Both the position numbers and the translations under genes were made by a program. The notes under the pieces were generated by a model, which ran no database searches, was not told where the DNA came from, and saw nothing but the letters and a program-made list of their open reading frames with translations. From Macrostomum hystrix (taxonomy: Eukaryota; Platyhelminthes; Macrostomidae), in the NCBI GenBank assembly GCA_950097015.1, contig CATNEN010000031.1:2854001-2918000 (forward strand): a DNA stretch of 64,000 nucleotides, read 5' to 3'. Position 1 is the first letter of the stretch; each line of letters starts with the position of its first letter. Below, piece after piece: positions 1 to 11,157 of the stretch.

Positions 1-440
1 ATAAAGGGATTCTAGTAGGGACTGTTAAAGGGATTCTAGTAGGGACTGATAAAGGGATTCTAGAAGGGACTGCTACAGATGTTCTAGTAGTGACTGCTAC
101 AGGGATTCTAGTAGGGACTGTTACAGGGATTCTAGTAGGGACTGCTACAGGGATTCTAGTAGGGACTGCTACAGGGATTCTAGTAGGGACTGCTACAGGG
201 ATTCTAGTAGGGACTGCTACAGGGATTCTAGTAGGAACTGAAAAAGGGATTCTAGTGGGGACTGTTAAAGGGATTCTAGTAGGGACTGATAAAGGGATTC
301 TAGTGGGGACTGTTAAAGGGATTCTAGTAGGGACTGATAAAGGGATTCTAGTAGGGACTGCTACAGGGATTCTAGTGGGGACTGTTGCATGGATTCTAGT
401 GGGGACTGCTACAGGGATTCTAGTTGGGACTGCTACAGAA
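1..440. repeat. 24-bp minisatellite
   Basis: About 18 copies of a 24-bp unit built on GGGATTCTAGTAGGGACTG followed by a variable five-base linker. The unit is a multiple of three, so it leaves a long open frame, but the product has no features of a real protein. The array runs off the left edge of the window. Confidence 0.95.
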
Positions 441-507
441 GTTCTATTTGGGACTACTATACTAATAGTAATAATAATTGCAGGACGGCTATGGGCAATG
501 GCCCATT

Positions 508-795
508 ATTTGGCGACACTAGACCCACAGCCAGCGAGGAGGCAATTCTGCCCGTTTCGCTGACTCCTGAGCATAAACTCACACAGGTGTGTACATCTGC
601 ACTGACTGTCTCATCGTCAAGCTGTGACACTTCACTGTGCCTTGGAGGTTGGCCCTCAAATGCGTAAATTGCACTACAAGCCCCAAGCCTTCTCTTTGCG
701 GCTGCGGCCCAAATTAATGTTTGCTTTGCTGCGGAATCGAGCTCAGGGAACTTGTTGCGAGAGGCAATCACGTTGGACCACTCTGCCACTCCGTA
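508..795 (-). mobile_element. tRNA-derived SINE, copy 1
   Basis: On the minus strand an A-box-like TGGCAGAGTGG (778-788) and a B-box-like GAGCTCGATTCC (733-744) are spaced as in a tRNA of the Ser/Leu type, followed by a unique body. The same body occurs at 60893-61205 in the same orientation. Two dispersed copies with an internal RNA polymerase III promoter head define a SINE family. Exact ends are not resolved. Confidence 0.75.
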
Positions 796-1481
796 AGGTG
801 CGAAATAGATTTTCACAATAATTTCACTCTATTTCTCCCTTTTGGGAAGTTTCTAAGATTCTCCCTGGAATCTTCCTTGGTGAAGCACTCCATCTGGGGT
901 TTGAGAACCACAGACTGCACATTCAGGCTGATGGCTGATGGCCTTAGCTGCTTTGAATTCTGTTTCCCGCCCACTAGCATGTTTGGCCAATGCTATCAAT
1001 AATAGCTGCTAACTTTGGCGTGGGCAGAACTGAGGTGTTGCTTTGACAGGATTAAATATTCATTGAATCATTCACTAAGACAGAATTAAAGAAAAATATG
1101 TGCTAATCGCTGCCAGCTGCCTCTACTAAGCCAATCGCAATCATCTATGGTGTGCATGGCAATGTCAAGCCTTGCTTACTTCGCAAAATAAATAGTATAT
1201 GACATTAAATCCCTGCGAAGGTCTTTTCCGGGATGTATTTTTACCATAGACACAAAACAACGAGCTAGAATTTGTATTTTTTCGAGTTGTATATTTTATA
1301 TTTCATTCTGGATGACAAAAAACGAGATTATGAATCTCGAGAATCTTATAACTGGAAAACGAAAATTTGCAGGTCTTATTGGTGGGCAACAAGGTAGCTT
1401 AGTTTACTTATGTTAGTTTGTTTCGACTTAAGGTAGATCAGTTCTTTGTTATTAACAGTTGGGTTCATCGCATGCATGTAA
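796..1481. other. AT-rich spacer, no gene seen
   Basis: No supported gene, RNA or repeat. Crypton transposons usually lack terminal inverted repeats, so the boundary of the downstream element cannot be placed here. Confidence 0.6.
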
Positions 1482-2801
1482 TCAATTTTTTATTATGACT
1501 GAGCAGTTATTAAAACTGAAATTCAGCTGACGCTCACCGCGGACGCTAGCTGCGTCTGTCTCAGCCTCGCGTAGTATTTTAGTGTCCAATACAGCGCAGA
1601 AATTGGCGATTTGAATGTCGGACGTCCGCTTGTACGTGCGGACTCCAGCCAAACTTCGGTGACCTGTTCGTTCCATTATTTGCTGTTCTTCAACGCCAGC
1701 TTGGTAAAGACGTGTAGCACATGTAGCGCGTAGACTATGATTAGTCTTGTGGCCAGAAATCTCGGCTTCAGTGCACATTTCATGCAGAAACTTTGTCAGG
1801 ATGTTTTTGCCAATTGGACGATTCGAGTACCATTGCTTCTCCGATGGTTGCTTCAGCGGCAGAAGGTAAAATCTATTACTCTGGCTAGGCCTGACTTTCT
1901 TAAAAAGCTCGAAAAGCCGAACATGACAACGTTCCGGATTGGCTGCATTGGCGAAGTGAAGAACTTCCTTTGGTTTGAAGCGAGTGTCGCGCAATCCACC
2001 AGCATTCGTCTTCGTGGCCATCTCTTTGTAAACAATACATTTCTGTCCCTCTCGCTCTTGCACACTGAATTGCGAAATGCACAGGGCACTATGTTCCTCA
2101 CCGCCACGTAGAGCAAAATGCAAGCCGTTAAGATAAAACAAAGCTCTGATCAGACTCGTAGGATCTTTGTCGCCTAACACTTTCTCCCAAAGTTTCTCCT
2201 CATCTTCATAGCCAACAACTTCAGCAGATTTCCTGGCTAGTCCTAAGCCATTTCTTATCCCAATCTTCATGGCGGCGTCCAGACTTTCACGCACAATGCT
2301 GAATCGCTCATTGCGAAATAAATCAACTTTACGCACCTTGCAGATAGTTTGTTGCAGACCAGCAACAATTGACACGAGTGTGTTTGGCGGATATTGAGTC
2401 CCATCGGCACGGGTAACTTCATGAATGAAAACAGGAAGGAATTCGTTTAGCTCATCATCGCTAAGTTCTTGCACAGCACGAATAGAATCGTTGGAACGGC
2501 CAGAGCGCCACCTATCAAAGACGCCAGCGGACCACTTGTTCCGATTGGCGGTATTGGCAGGCTTTGTCGACTCATTAACTGATCGAACCATATCGAGAGT
2601 CAAGTCCTTGGGCAGCGTTGATGGACCAGGTTCTTCACGCGACGACCGCACCTCTTGCAATGCGTAAGGGTTTCGCAAATCTTCACCAGCGTCCAGCAGT
2701 AGGTCTAAATCGTCCATCGTAAGCTTATTTGGATCATAGTCTCCGACATATTCTTTAGAATAATCAACTAACGGGTTTAAAATAAGTCTTCGTTCTGCCA
2801 T
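1482..2801 (-). CDS. Crypton tyrosine recombinase
   Basis: A 439-residue uninterrupted protein of the Crypton/DUF3504 tyrosine recombinase family, which moves DNA as a circular intermediate. The catalytic set is visible: Arg about 232 in ALRGGEEH, a candidate Lys about 264, the HxxR box at residues 355-358 (HSLR), His about 381 in TGHRS and the nucleophile Tyr about 390 in VRTYKR. The N-terminal third (residues 85-180) resembles the SAM-like DNA-binding segment. The chosen ATG opens the longest frame. No stop or frameshift is present, so the copy may be recent or under selection. A domesticated host gene of the ZMYM/QRICH1 type is possible, but these normally carry extra zinc-finger domains, which are absent. 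Confidence 0.8.
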   Translation of the reverse strand: MAERRLILNPLVDYSKEYVGDYDPNKLTMDDLDLLLDAGEDLRNPYALQEVRSSREEPGPSTLPKDLTLDMVRSVNESTKPANTANRNKWSAGVFDRWRSGRSNDSIRAVQELSDDELNEFLPVFIHEVTRADGTQYPPNTLVSIVAGLQQTICKVRKVDLFRNERFSIVRESLDAAMKIGIRNGLGLARKSAEVVGYEDEEKLWEKVLGDKDPTSLIRALFYLNGLHFALRGGEEHSALCISQFSVQEREGQKCIVYKEMATKTNAGGLRDTRFKPKEVLHFANAANPERCHVRLFELFKKVRPSQSNRFYLLPLKQPSEKQWYSNRPIGKNILTKFLHEMCTEAEISGHKTNHSLRATCATRLYQAGVEEQQIMERTGHRSLAGVRTYKRTSDIQIANFCAVLDTKILREAETDAASVRGERQLNFSFNNCSVIIKN

Positions 2802-2906
2802 TAGTTAAGGGATGTAAACTGTAGTGTAACTTTTAAGTACAAGTTAAATTTGTTTCAGTTAGGCTTTGCTGCTATTTATCTGTCTTATGTCTGTCTTTAT
2901 AAAATA

Positions 2907-2937
2907 CTAGCTTTTTTTGCCCGTTGTTTTTGGGGCA
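2907..2937 (-). other. Helitron 3' terminal hairpin and CTAG
   Basis: On the minus strand, TGCCC, a ten-base loop, GGGCA, six A, then GCTAG and a flanking T. This is the usual Helitron termination signal: a short GC-rich hairpin some 10 nt before CTRR. Confidence 0.85.
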
Positions 2938-3041
2938 GAAATTTAAAGCAAAGCAGTAAGCAATTCACGTCTCTGTATTAACTTTATAGTGAAGGTCACC
3001 ATTTATTTATTTACTGCATGAATGAAAAGTGAAGAGTTTGT

Positions 3042-4335
3042 TTAAGGGCGTACTGGCTCTGACAGCCAGTCAACGTCAGCATATCGAACCATCAGGTTCG
3101 GGTAAACTTTTGCCTTGAGCTCCTGCACTGACTGCACAATGGTTCCGATTGTAGCGATCGATGACTGCCCATTCTCTGTGCTAATCTCCAGCAGACCATT
3201 GCCGATTCGCAATAGATTGGCAGAGAACTCATGAGCTGTTTCGTCTCCTTGAATTGTAGCTCTCATGTTTGTTCGTAGGTGCAACTTCACAACCGATGGC
3301 CACAGGTGAGATGATTTTAGGAAAGCATTAATCTCATCAGCAGGAGTGCCTCGCGGAATCACAGGCAGCGTCTGTCTAAAGTCTCCAGACAGCAGCAGAG
3401 TGACACCACCCATCAGTTGATTGCTATTGCGCAGGTCTTTCAAAGTTAAGCTGAGTGCTTCAAATGCCAGTTTGTGGGACATGGTACACTCATCCCAGAC
3501 GATAAGCTTGCAAGCCTGAAGCACTCTGGCAGTGCCTGTGTTTTTCTTGATGTTGCACAGCGGATTCTCCGCTCAAGACAGATCAAGCGGCAACTTCAGT
3601 GCTGAGTGGGCAGTGCGACCGCCTGGCAGCAAGGTGGCTGTAATTCCAGAGGAAGCTACAGCAATGGCAACGTCGCCTCGTTGCCTGACCTTTGCCAGAA
3701 GGAGGTTGATTAGAAATTTTTTTCCTGTGCCACCTGGAGCATCAAGAAAAACCATGCCACCAACGTTGTTGTTGACTCTGCGCAATAGCTCGCGGTACGC
3801 CTCTAGCTGCTCAGGCATGAGTCGGGGCTCATTCTCCTCTATGAACTGTCCCAGCTGCTCCTGGTCATCCAGCTCTTCCAGCAGTCCCAGTCGCTGACAT
3901 GCTTCATGAAAAGTTTGGCAGGTATGGCCTTCCACCGTTCTAATGTGTCTAAATGACGTCGGACCAATCACGGTGTGTAGCAGGTAGTAGCATTCACTGT
4001 GGTTTGGGTGCACCGTGTACTCTGGCTAATGCATCAGTCTGTCGTATTTCAGGATGGCCCGGAACTGCAGCGCCTTGAACCCGCCGCTTCCATCCTTTCG
4101 AAGAGGCGTTCCATGTGTAATAGGCAGGCACCTGGTGGTACAGCAAAGTCCTGGCAAAGGGGTCTTCAGCGCACAACTTAAAGAAAGCAGTAAGAGTAGT
4201 GTCCTGTGGCCTTTGAGCACGCTGCTGGATGTTCTCCTCCGTAAAGTATACTCTCTGACCGTTTTCCAGGTGCACACTGAGGTGCATGACAGTTGGGTGG
4301 CGTTCATGAATAGAGAATCCGAAGATTCGCCACAT
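3042..4335 (-). pseudogene. Helitron helicase remnant (PIF1-like)
   Basis: Minus-strand remnants of the Helitron helicase. Segment 3994-4335 matches the linker between Rep and helicase (MWRIFGFSIHERHP). Segment 3573-4013 has the Walker A loop DAPGGTGKKF and the motif Ia region. A single TGA (3573-3575) then breaks the frame, and the same frame resumes at 3524 with Walker B VWDECTMSHK and motif III SGDFRQTLPVIPRG. The C-terminal motifs IV-VI are missing: the sequence jumps straight to the 3' terminal block near 3050. Copy 2 at 11583-12635 keeps the missing C-terminal part. Confidence 0.85.
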
Positions 4336-4354
4336 TGCCTCGTTAGAGCTGATA

Positions 4355-5217
4355 TAGGGATGCCAACCGGTTTTTAAACCGGTTTAAAAAACCGGTTTTT
4401 AGCAGGAAAACCGGTTCTAAAAAACCCGGTTTTTTTGTCCGTTTTTGACGGTTTTTAATGGTTTTTTATTTTAATTATGTCTCACAGAGTCACAATTTTT
4501 GCACTTTTAAGACAAAATAACTGGTAACAAAATTTGCTTCGTGGTGGCAGCGCTACTAAGTCCTTTCAAATTGAACATTAAACTTAAAATTAAATCTAAG
4601 TTGAACTTGATGTATAAATCTAAATTGGGGCCTAATCTAAAACTATCTAAGTCTAAACCTAAAAACATCAAGGGTTCGCCGTTTCTAATCTAACCATCCC
4701 AGGGTACCGCCATTTCGAGACTGTGACCAGTTTACCTTGGCCAAAATCATCAAATTAATCAATCATTGCTACCAGTGCATCATTAAGTTTAAAGTAATCT
4801 AATTATTCAGCAAAATTAAGAGTTCGCGAATTAGTTACGAACTGATCCGAACTAAATCTCTATTTATATTAAGTTCGCATTGGGTCTTTATTTTAGTTCG
4901 CATTTAGTTCGCATTGGCTACGGAACGATTCCGAAGAAAGTCCACGGAAAATTTGAATTGGCGCGATATTCAATTTCTGCGAAACCTAACTATAACTAAT
5001 TTAAAATTAATAATTCCAAGAAGCTTTTATTTTTATTAATCGGCACGCACACCTTTAACAAATTCACGATTGTATATAAGTTCTATCTTCTATGCTTATT
5101 TAGTGCTTTTTAAAAACTTGGCACACAAACCGGTTTTTAAAGACCGGTTTTCTTATAAAAGGCGGTTTTCAAACCGGTTAACCGGTTCTCAAAAAGGGCC
5201 GGTTTTTGGCATCTCTA
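4355..5217. mobile_element. Nonautonomous hAT-type element, 863 bp
   Basis: Imperfect terminal inverted repeats (TAGGGATGCCAACCGG on the left; TAGAGATGCCAAAAACCGG reading in from the right) are flanked by a perfect 8-bp duplication AGCTGATA (4347-4354 and 5218-5225). Eight-base duplications and TAGRGATGCCA ends fit the hAT superfamily. The ends carry clustered AACCGGTT motifs. No transposase frame is present. It sits inside the Rep/helicase gene of Helitron copy 1, so it arrived later. Confidence 0.9.
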
Positions 5218-5225
5218 AGCTGATA

Positions 5226-5636
5226 CCTTCCGCTCTTGAAGCGATTGACTTCGTCAAATTCGTTTACTATGCCTCCAGGTCCCTCAATGTTGAACACTGC
5301 TTGGTCGCTACCCTTGTTCACGTACTTGCAAATGTACTTGATTGATTTAACAGAGTTGCAGTACTCAACGTTGATGTGTGGATTGAACACCTTGGACAGT
5401 AGCGGGCAGTAGGGAACGACCCATCTGTTGTCCAGATCGATCTCTTCATTCCCATGGCTGCATAGAATAATGCGAGTGGTAAAGCCGCCATCCTCACGTG
5501 ATCTCCGTCGATACAGCGGATAACCGTCTTGTATTTTAGCAAAGCACTGTACGCCAGCCTCTCTCTTTCTTCTATCCCAGGCTGGCTGGAGAGAAATATT
5601 GACCGGAGAGCCCTGCGCACTGGGACGCCACCGCAC
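5226..5636 (-). pseudogene. Helitron Rep nuclease fragment
   Basis: Encodes the Rep part with DGYPLYRRR, then CPLLSKVFNPHINVEYC and SIKYICKYVNKGSD. The paired tyrosines in YICKY match the Y2 motif of Helitron HUH nucleases. The upstream HUH motif itself is not in the window, so the domain is incomplete. The reading ends where the hAT-type element is inserted. The first 29 residues recur at the start of the copy 2 frame (12635). Confidence 0.82.
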
Positions 5637-6210
5637 TCACCGCACTCAGTCTCAGTGCTGCTTGGGGGCCAGTAGACAGTCTAGGGGTTTGGGCTGTGTA
5701 CATTCACGGCTTGAAATACAATGTACAGTCTGGGGCTTCGGCGCCCGGGGAAGGGAGGGGGTGGCTGTAATAAAATTTGGCCCGCAGAGTGGCGGAGGGG
5801 AGTTGGGGTGGCTGTCCTCGGAAAACAAAAAGTGACTCACTTTGAGATGATGCAGCTTTGCTCTGGATTGAGTAGAGATGTTCAAAATTGACAGCATTGT
5901 TGGAAAACATGTAAAGTGTAAGTGGATCAAATTTGGAGAAAATCTGACAAATTGGGGCGACGATATGTCGAATTGAGTGATTTTTTTACGATTTTTGAGC
6001 AGTTTTTTGCACTTTTGAGCAGGAAGGAAATGATTTTTCGGGAATTTGAGTAGCCTATTGCACTCAGCGTAGGTGGTTTTAGGTATGTGCAAAGTTTGGT
6101 GCGATTTGGTTGAGCGGTTTCGGCGTCTATAAAGACAAAAGGTTGCACACACACACACACACACACACAGACAGACAGACAGACAGAGTTTTCACTTTTA
6201 TATATATAGA

Positions 6211-6544
6211 TGTCTATGGTATAGAATGTGGAGGCTTCGCCCCCACACCCCCAATACAGTATTGAAGTGTATGGCCAATTTGCGGGTTGTAATTAAATAC
6301 AACCCGGAGATTTCTTACTGATTGTTACATAAATTTGCGGGTTGTATTTTTAGCGCATGAATTTAAGTGATTTAAGCCCCGAGGGCCGAAGGCCCGAGGG
6401 GTTTAAGAAAAATACATCCCTAAACTCTATGTATTATCTTCTACATAAATTATTTCATAAACATGACTGCCCATAGACTAGAGGCTGTGCAGAAGCACTG
6501 GGCCGTTGATTTGCATTCATCACTTAGAAGAGACATTTTTTATG
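6211..6544. other. Spacer with two hairpins
   Basis: No gene. Two inverted repeats are visible: CGGGTTGTA/TACAACCCG near 6282-6308, and an imperfect 16-bp-arm hairpin at 6372-6405 around CGAGGGCCGAAGGCCCGAG. They may be ends of degraded elements. Confidence 0.5.
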
Positions 6545-6862
6545 TCGTGACATCAAATGAGATTCGATTAGATTAGATGAGACAAGATTAGTTGAGATTA
6601 GATGAGACAACATTAGATGAGATAAGATGAGAATAGATTAGGTGAAATTAGACTAGATTAGATTAGATTAGATTAGATTAGATTTGATGAGATTAGATTA
6701 GATTAGATTAGATTTGATGAGATGAGATGATTTGAGATGAGATGAGATGAGATGAGATTAAATGAGATTAAATGAGATAAGATTAGATGAGATGAGATGA
6801 TATGAGATGATTTGAGATGAGATGAGATGAGATGAGAAGAGATGAGATGAGATGAGATGCAT
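6545..6862. repeat. GATTA/GATGA pentamer microsatellite
   Basis: Imperfect tandem pentamers GATTA, GATGA and GAGAT over about 310 bp. Purine-rich on the plus strand. No coding signal. Confidence 0.9.
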
Positions 6863-7692
6863 GATTAGAGATTCCTGATGAAGTTGAGATGAGAAAGAGA
6901 CATTTGATGTCATTACGGCATGCGGTTGCTTGGTCTTGCCTTTCACAGAAGCATTGTCTTAAATTCCCACTCAAATCAGTAGGTACATGCGCAGCAATGT
7001 GCACTTTTAGACTTGATTTTTGTTGTTGATCTTCTACTAAAGTTGATTAAAAAAGGTTTTCCTGTGCAATCCTCTATGCTAAGCTACTCAGAACTGCACG
7101 AGTATGTTATCGCTGTAGGTGAAATGAAAAATGAGTTTTGGTGTCAAATTTTCAGCATGCAGCTTTATATAGTCTCTGTTTTTCAACCGGCTTTCTTAAA
7201 CGCAGAAAACTCATTCTGAATTGTAGTTCCTAGCGAGAAACTCAGTATAATATCCTAAAAAAGCACAAGATGAACACAAGATGATAAACAGGGGCCCAGA
7301 AGTATTCAGAAGGATAATAATAATGCAACAGAATGAGAAGATAGAGAAGGATAGTCATTCAGGATGAGAAGGATTCAGCACTTGAGTGGGAGACATTGCA
7401 TGGTATGAGAATTAATACGCTCATACTCTAAGCAACAAGATGTTAGAGTGCACAGTTATGCACATTGTATCACTATTTGACGATCATTATTTGTAGTTTT
7501 TATGCGTTACAATTCATTGTTTGTTTGCCATTCGGCATTGAACCTAGATGAGAAGAGGTATGAATACACTCTACCATAGACATCAAAGTTTTCTTCAAGT
7601 TTTCTTCACACCCCCCTGCTATGAGCGTCTCACTTTTCTATGCCACAGACAGTTCATACGATTTGATCGTCCAATAGCAATACAATGAAAAG
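6863..7692. other. Spacer, no gene seen
   Basis: No frame with recognisable protein features and no clear repeat. Confidence 0.5.
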
Positions 7693-7788
7693 AAACAGCG
7701 GCCCCAGTGCGTGACAACGATTGTTATTTGCTCGCGCCTACCAGCCTACCAGCAAAACAATCGTTGTCACGCACTCGGGCCGCTGTTT
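7693..7788. repeat. Long inverted repeat (about 33-bp arms)
   Basis: Left arm 7693-7725 and right arm 7756-7788 are near-perfect reverse complements; only single C/C-type interruptions near the GGCCC stretch break the pairing. The 30-bp loop contains CTACCAGCCTACCAG. The arms would form a very stable hairpin. No flanking duplication is obvious, so it is either a foldback element or the template of a structured RNA. Confidence 0.85.
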
Positions 7789-8362
7789 ATTTACTCATTA
7801 TACTCAAGAACTTTGCAAAAGTGCGTAGGTTTAGTCTGTGGTAACTATGGTTTGAAAGCTTAAGATTAGTCAACACAGATACTCTAAAAAATGCCGAAGT
7901 AATAAATGTCAAACCTTTAGCTCTACTATTTCATTTACTATAGCTTTTTGCGTTCAATTTTGGACAGCGGGCTTTGAATTTCGGCAAGGGTCTATGTGTC
8001 AGTCTCCCATCCCCTCCCATTGGTGTCTATGGCCAGAAAATGCACAGTGGGGCTTTCAAATTCGACAGCGGGCAAACAATTTCGGCATGCAACCGGATTG
8101 ACTGGAGCTTCTTTCTTACTGGCAATCCTCAGCTCGTGGCAGCTGTCTATGGTACTATCATTTACTATAATAGATGCCAATTATCAAAATTTGCGATAAA
8201 AAGGTCTTCTATTGCGGCGAACAACTACATGAGTTCGCGGAGCGCTAACCTTATTTCCGACCCAGCCGATGTAAATTGTGTTCTCAGTCAAGATCGATTT
8301 GACTCAGAAAATTACCAAAGCAAAATAAAAAAAGTAAAACCAAGAATGCCGACGCCGAAAAC

Positions 8363-9102
8363 GTGAAGTATGTTGACTGTAAACGCAAGGATGTGGACGG
8401 TAAAAACACTCGAGGCTCTCTGATAAATGGAAAGAAATACTACAAGATACTGAAGACAGAAGAGGCAAAGATGTGGATGGAAAAGGCACTCGAGGCTCTA
8501 ATAATACACGGAAAGAAACACTACAAGATACTGAAGACAGAAAAGACAAGGATGTGGACGGAAAAGGCACTCGAGGCTCTAATAATAAACGGAAAGAAAC
8601 ACTACAAGATACTGAAGACAGAAAAGACAAGGATGTGGACGGAAAAGGCACTCGAGGCTCTAATAATCAACGGAAAGAAACACCACAAGATACTGAAGAC
8701 AGAAGCGGCAAAGATGAGGATGGTAAAGGCACTCGAGGCTAGCTCTCGTGCAAATAAAACATCAGCATATGCAGGAAAGGGGGTCATAAAAGCTGTGGAC
8801 CGAAAAAATCCACTGGCTCTCAGAGCCGAAAAGAAGCTGCCCAATATTTCGAAGACGAATCTGATGATGATGATGATGATGATGATGGTGGTGATGATGA
8901 TGAAGATGATGATGGTGATAGTGATGAAGATAAAGATGAAGAATGGAGATAAAGATGAAATAGGAAGGCAAAAATCTGCTCAGCTTCTAGCAATGTGGCT
9001 CGGGTTGCTTTAAAGTGGAAATCGATGATGGTCGTCAAGTGCTGAAGATATTGGAGGTTGCGAAGTCACTGAAGGCAAAGACGTCAAGTTAAAAAGACGC
9101 AA
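8363..9102 (+). other. Possible exons of a charged, acidic repeat protein
   Basis: Four-plus copies of an 81-bp unit (8385-8742) read in one frame as a 27-residue Lys/Asp/Glu-rich repeat (GKGTRGSN, KETLQDTEDRKD). The first copy is 1 bp short, which shifts frame. A separate open stretch downstream gives QYFEDESDDDDDDDDGG (about 8850-8890) and a third gives a short basic C-terminus ending at a TAA near 9090. CAG acceptors (near 8776 and 8983) and a GTAAAG donor (8722) could join them. No family is recognised; it could equally be a decayed gene. Confidence 0.3.
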
Positions 9103-9120
9103 ATTTTACTGAAGTGTGGG

Positions 9121-9527
9121 GCCCTTGTAAATGCCATGTGTTGGCGCCGCCATTAATTGATGTTTGCATAAGCTGAGAAGTGAGACAATTAGTTTTGCTT
9201 TGATTCTGTTATAAATTTTACAAAATTTAATTTTATTTTAAACTTCAACCTGTTGCAAATTTTGCTGTACTCATGCCAAGTGCACGTTTAAATAAATGGT
9301 GTGTTGAGCAATAATACTACATGACCAATGCGGATGGTCATTCAGAATGAATGCAGAAATAAGGCACAGGGTGCCATTTGGCAAACAGCTTGCTTTATGG
9401 TCGAGTAAGTCATTTAATGGCATCCTCAAATTCTTATGTTTTGTAGGGGCCGCCGGATAATTGCAATCCCGTATCCCGATATTTTATTAATTTTCCTGGC
9501 ATTAGCAATGCCCAGCTTATTCAAAAG
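9121..9527. other. AT-rich spacer, no gene seen
   Basis: Nothing recognisable besides simple AT-rich sequence. Confidence 0.5.
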
Positions 9528-9760
9528 GGGTTGTAGCTTAGTGTTTAGAGAGTCAGACCTACGACTTCAAGTTCGATGGGGGGGCTCGATTCCCGACTTC
9601 ACTGGAACATTTTGTGTCCTTTAGCGAGAGACACACTTAACTCTGCATTGCTTCAGTTCACCCAGCAGTTAAATGGGTGCCAGCATCAGCTGGTTGTCGT
9701 ACCGATTTGAACGGGCGAAGGGCCGAAACACACTCCATGGAACTCATGCAGCGAACTAAG
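9528..9760 (+). mobile_element. tRNA-derived SINE, second family
   Basis: An A-box-like TAGCTTAGTGTTTAGAG (9534-9550) and a B-box-like GGCTCGATTCC (9583-9593) form the head. The body contains TTAACTCTGCATTGC and CCCAGCAGTTAAATGGGTGCC, which I recall as resembling a conserved central domain of invertebrate SINEs. Only one clear copy lies in this window, so family status rests on the promoter-like head. Confidence 0.6.
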
Positions 9761-10301
9761 AGACAAGAAATAATTTAACGTTAATAGGATTGATAGTTTA
9801 TTGTATTAAGCTCGTAAGAATAAAATTTAAATTACAGATGATTGGATAAATGCTGCAATTAATGCTACTATTTTAACGGAAAACAGTTGTACTTGTACAC
9901 TTGAAAATTGATGTTGCGCTTGGTCTTTAAAAGTTTATTCGTGACATTTTCATATTTTGAATCGGGACAGAACTATAGTAAATAAATAAATATACCATCA
10001 TTTATCTACAGCCATACCCGTCTTATCTTATAAATTCACTTGCACAGTGAAAGCTTTTCAGTACTCTCGTTTCAGTCTGTACCTATCTATAGTGTAGTTT
10101 ATTCTTATTTGAAACTTTATATAATCGACTAAGTAATTAGGAACTCCAGCAATGATAATTAGCTTACATTGCATTAAGAATCACTACTTTATTTCTTGCG
10201 ACAGTATTTTGTCCTTTGTATTGTGTTGCACAATTAGTTTTTTATTGTGCTTGTAACCAGTCTAACAGACTTGCAAATGTAAGACATCAATGACATGTGG
10301 T
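9761..10301. other. Spacer downstream of histone H4
   Basis: AT-rich, no gene seen. Confidence 0.5.
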
Positions 10302-10317
10302 GGCCCTGAAAAGGGCC
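10302..10317 (-). terminator. Histone mRNA 3' stem-loop
   Basis: On the minus strand GGCCCTTTTCAGGGCC, a perfect 6-bp stem with a four-base TTTC-type loop, about 80 nt after the H4 stop codon. This is the SLBP-binding element of replication-dependent, non-polyadenylated histone mRNAs. Confidence 0.95.
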
Positions 10318-10399
10318 GTTTTAACGTTCATTGTTAAATTTTAAGTTGCAACATCAGCTTGATGCTCGAGGAATACGATTTATTTAGACATTTACTTAG

Positions 10400-10732
<333 letters not shown>

Positions 10733-10794
10733 TTATGTTTGAAGTTGATAGTTAAGTCTTGGGTATGAGTTCGAAGTGTTTTATGGCATTGGCA

Positions 10795-10831
10795 TTTTAT
10801 AAGCCTTCAAGCTTTGCTCGCTTCTTATTGG
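10795..10831 (-). promoter_or_regulatory. H4 promoter: TATA and CCAAT boxes
   Basis: Minus-strand TATAAAA at 10795-10801, about 85 bp before the ATG, and AGCCAAT at about 10827-10833, roughly 30 bp further upstream. Confidence 0.75.
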
Positions 10832-11157
10832 CTGACGCCATGAGCAAAATTATCGATCACCCAGTTTTTCTTTAATAAAATTGAACATAAAATTGCTTTA
10901 TCTTCTTTAATTATTTATAACTTGCTTTTTTTGCCCGTTGTTTTTGGGGCAGAAATTTAAAGCAAAGCAGTAAGCAATTCACGTCTCTGTATTAACTTTA
11001 TAGTGAAGGTCACCATTTATTTATTTACTGCATTAATGAAAAGTGAAGAGTTTGTTTAAGGGCGTTTTAAGTAAAAAATAAGTGAAAAGTTTGTCCAAAC
11101 AGCCCCCTCTTGATTACTTCTTTAGAAACATGTCTTTTAGCCACTCCTCTATACAGT

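Larger units (their letters stand above)
2907..6210 (-). mobile_element. Helitron copy 1 (deleted, nonautonomous)
   Basis: On the minus strand the element starts TCTATATATATAAAAG (5' end at 6210) and ends CTAG (2907-2910), preceded by a 5-bp-stem hairpin (TGCCC/GGGCA, 2918-2937). The flanking bases are A (6211) and T (2906), the canonical Helitron A^T target. About 545 bp of its 5' end and 140 bp of its 3' end are nearly identical to copy 2 at 10921-13195. Inside are remnants of a Rep/helicase gene, interrupted by a hAT-type insertion, an in-frame stop and a deletion of the helicase C-terminus. It cannot move by itself. Confidence 0.88.

Noticed and set aside
5652-6164. A 170-residue minus-strand frame shared with 12651-13091
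   Set aside because: The sharing is due to the conserved Helitron 5' noncoding end; the product has no known features and begins in a CA microsatellite.
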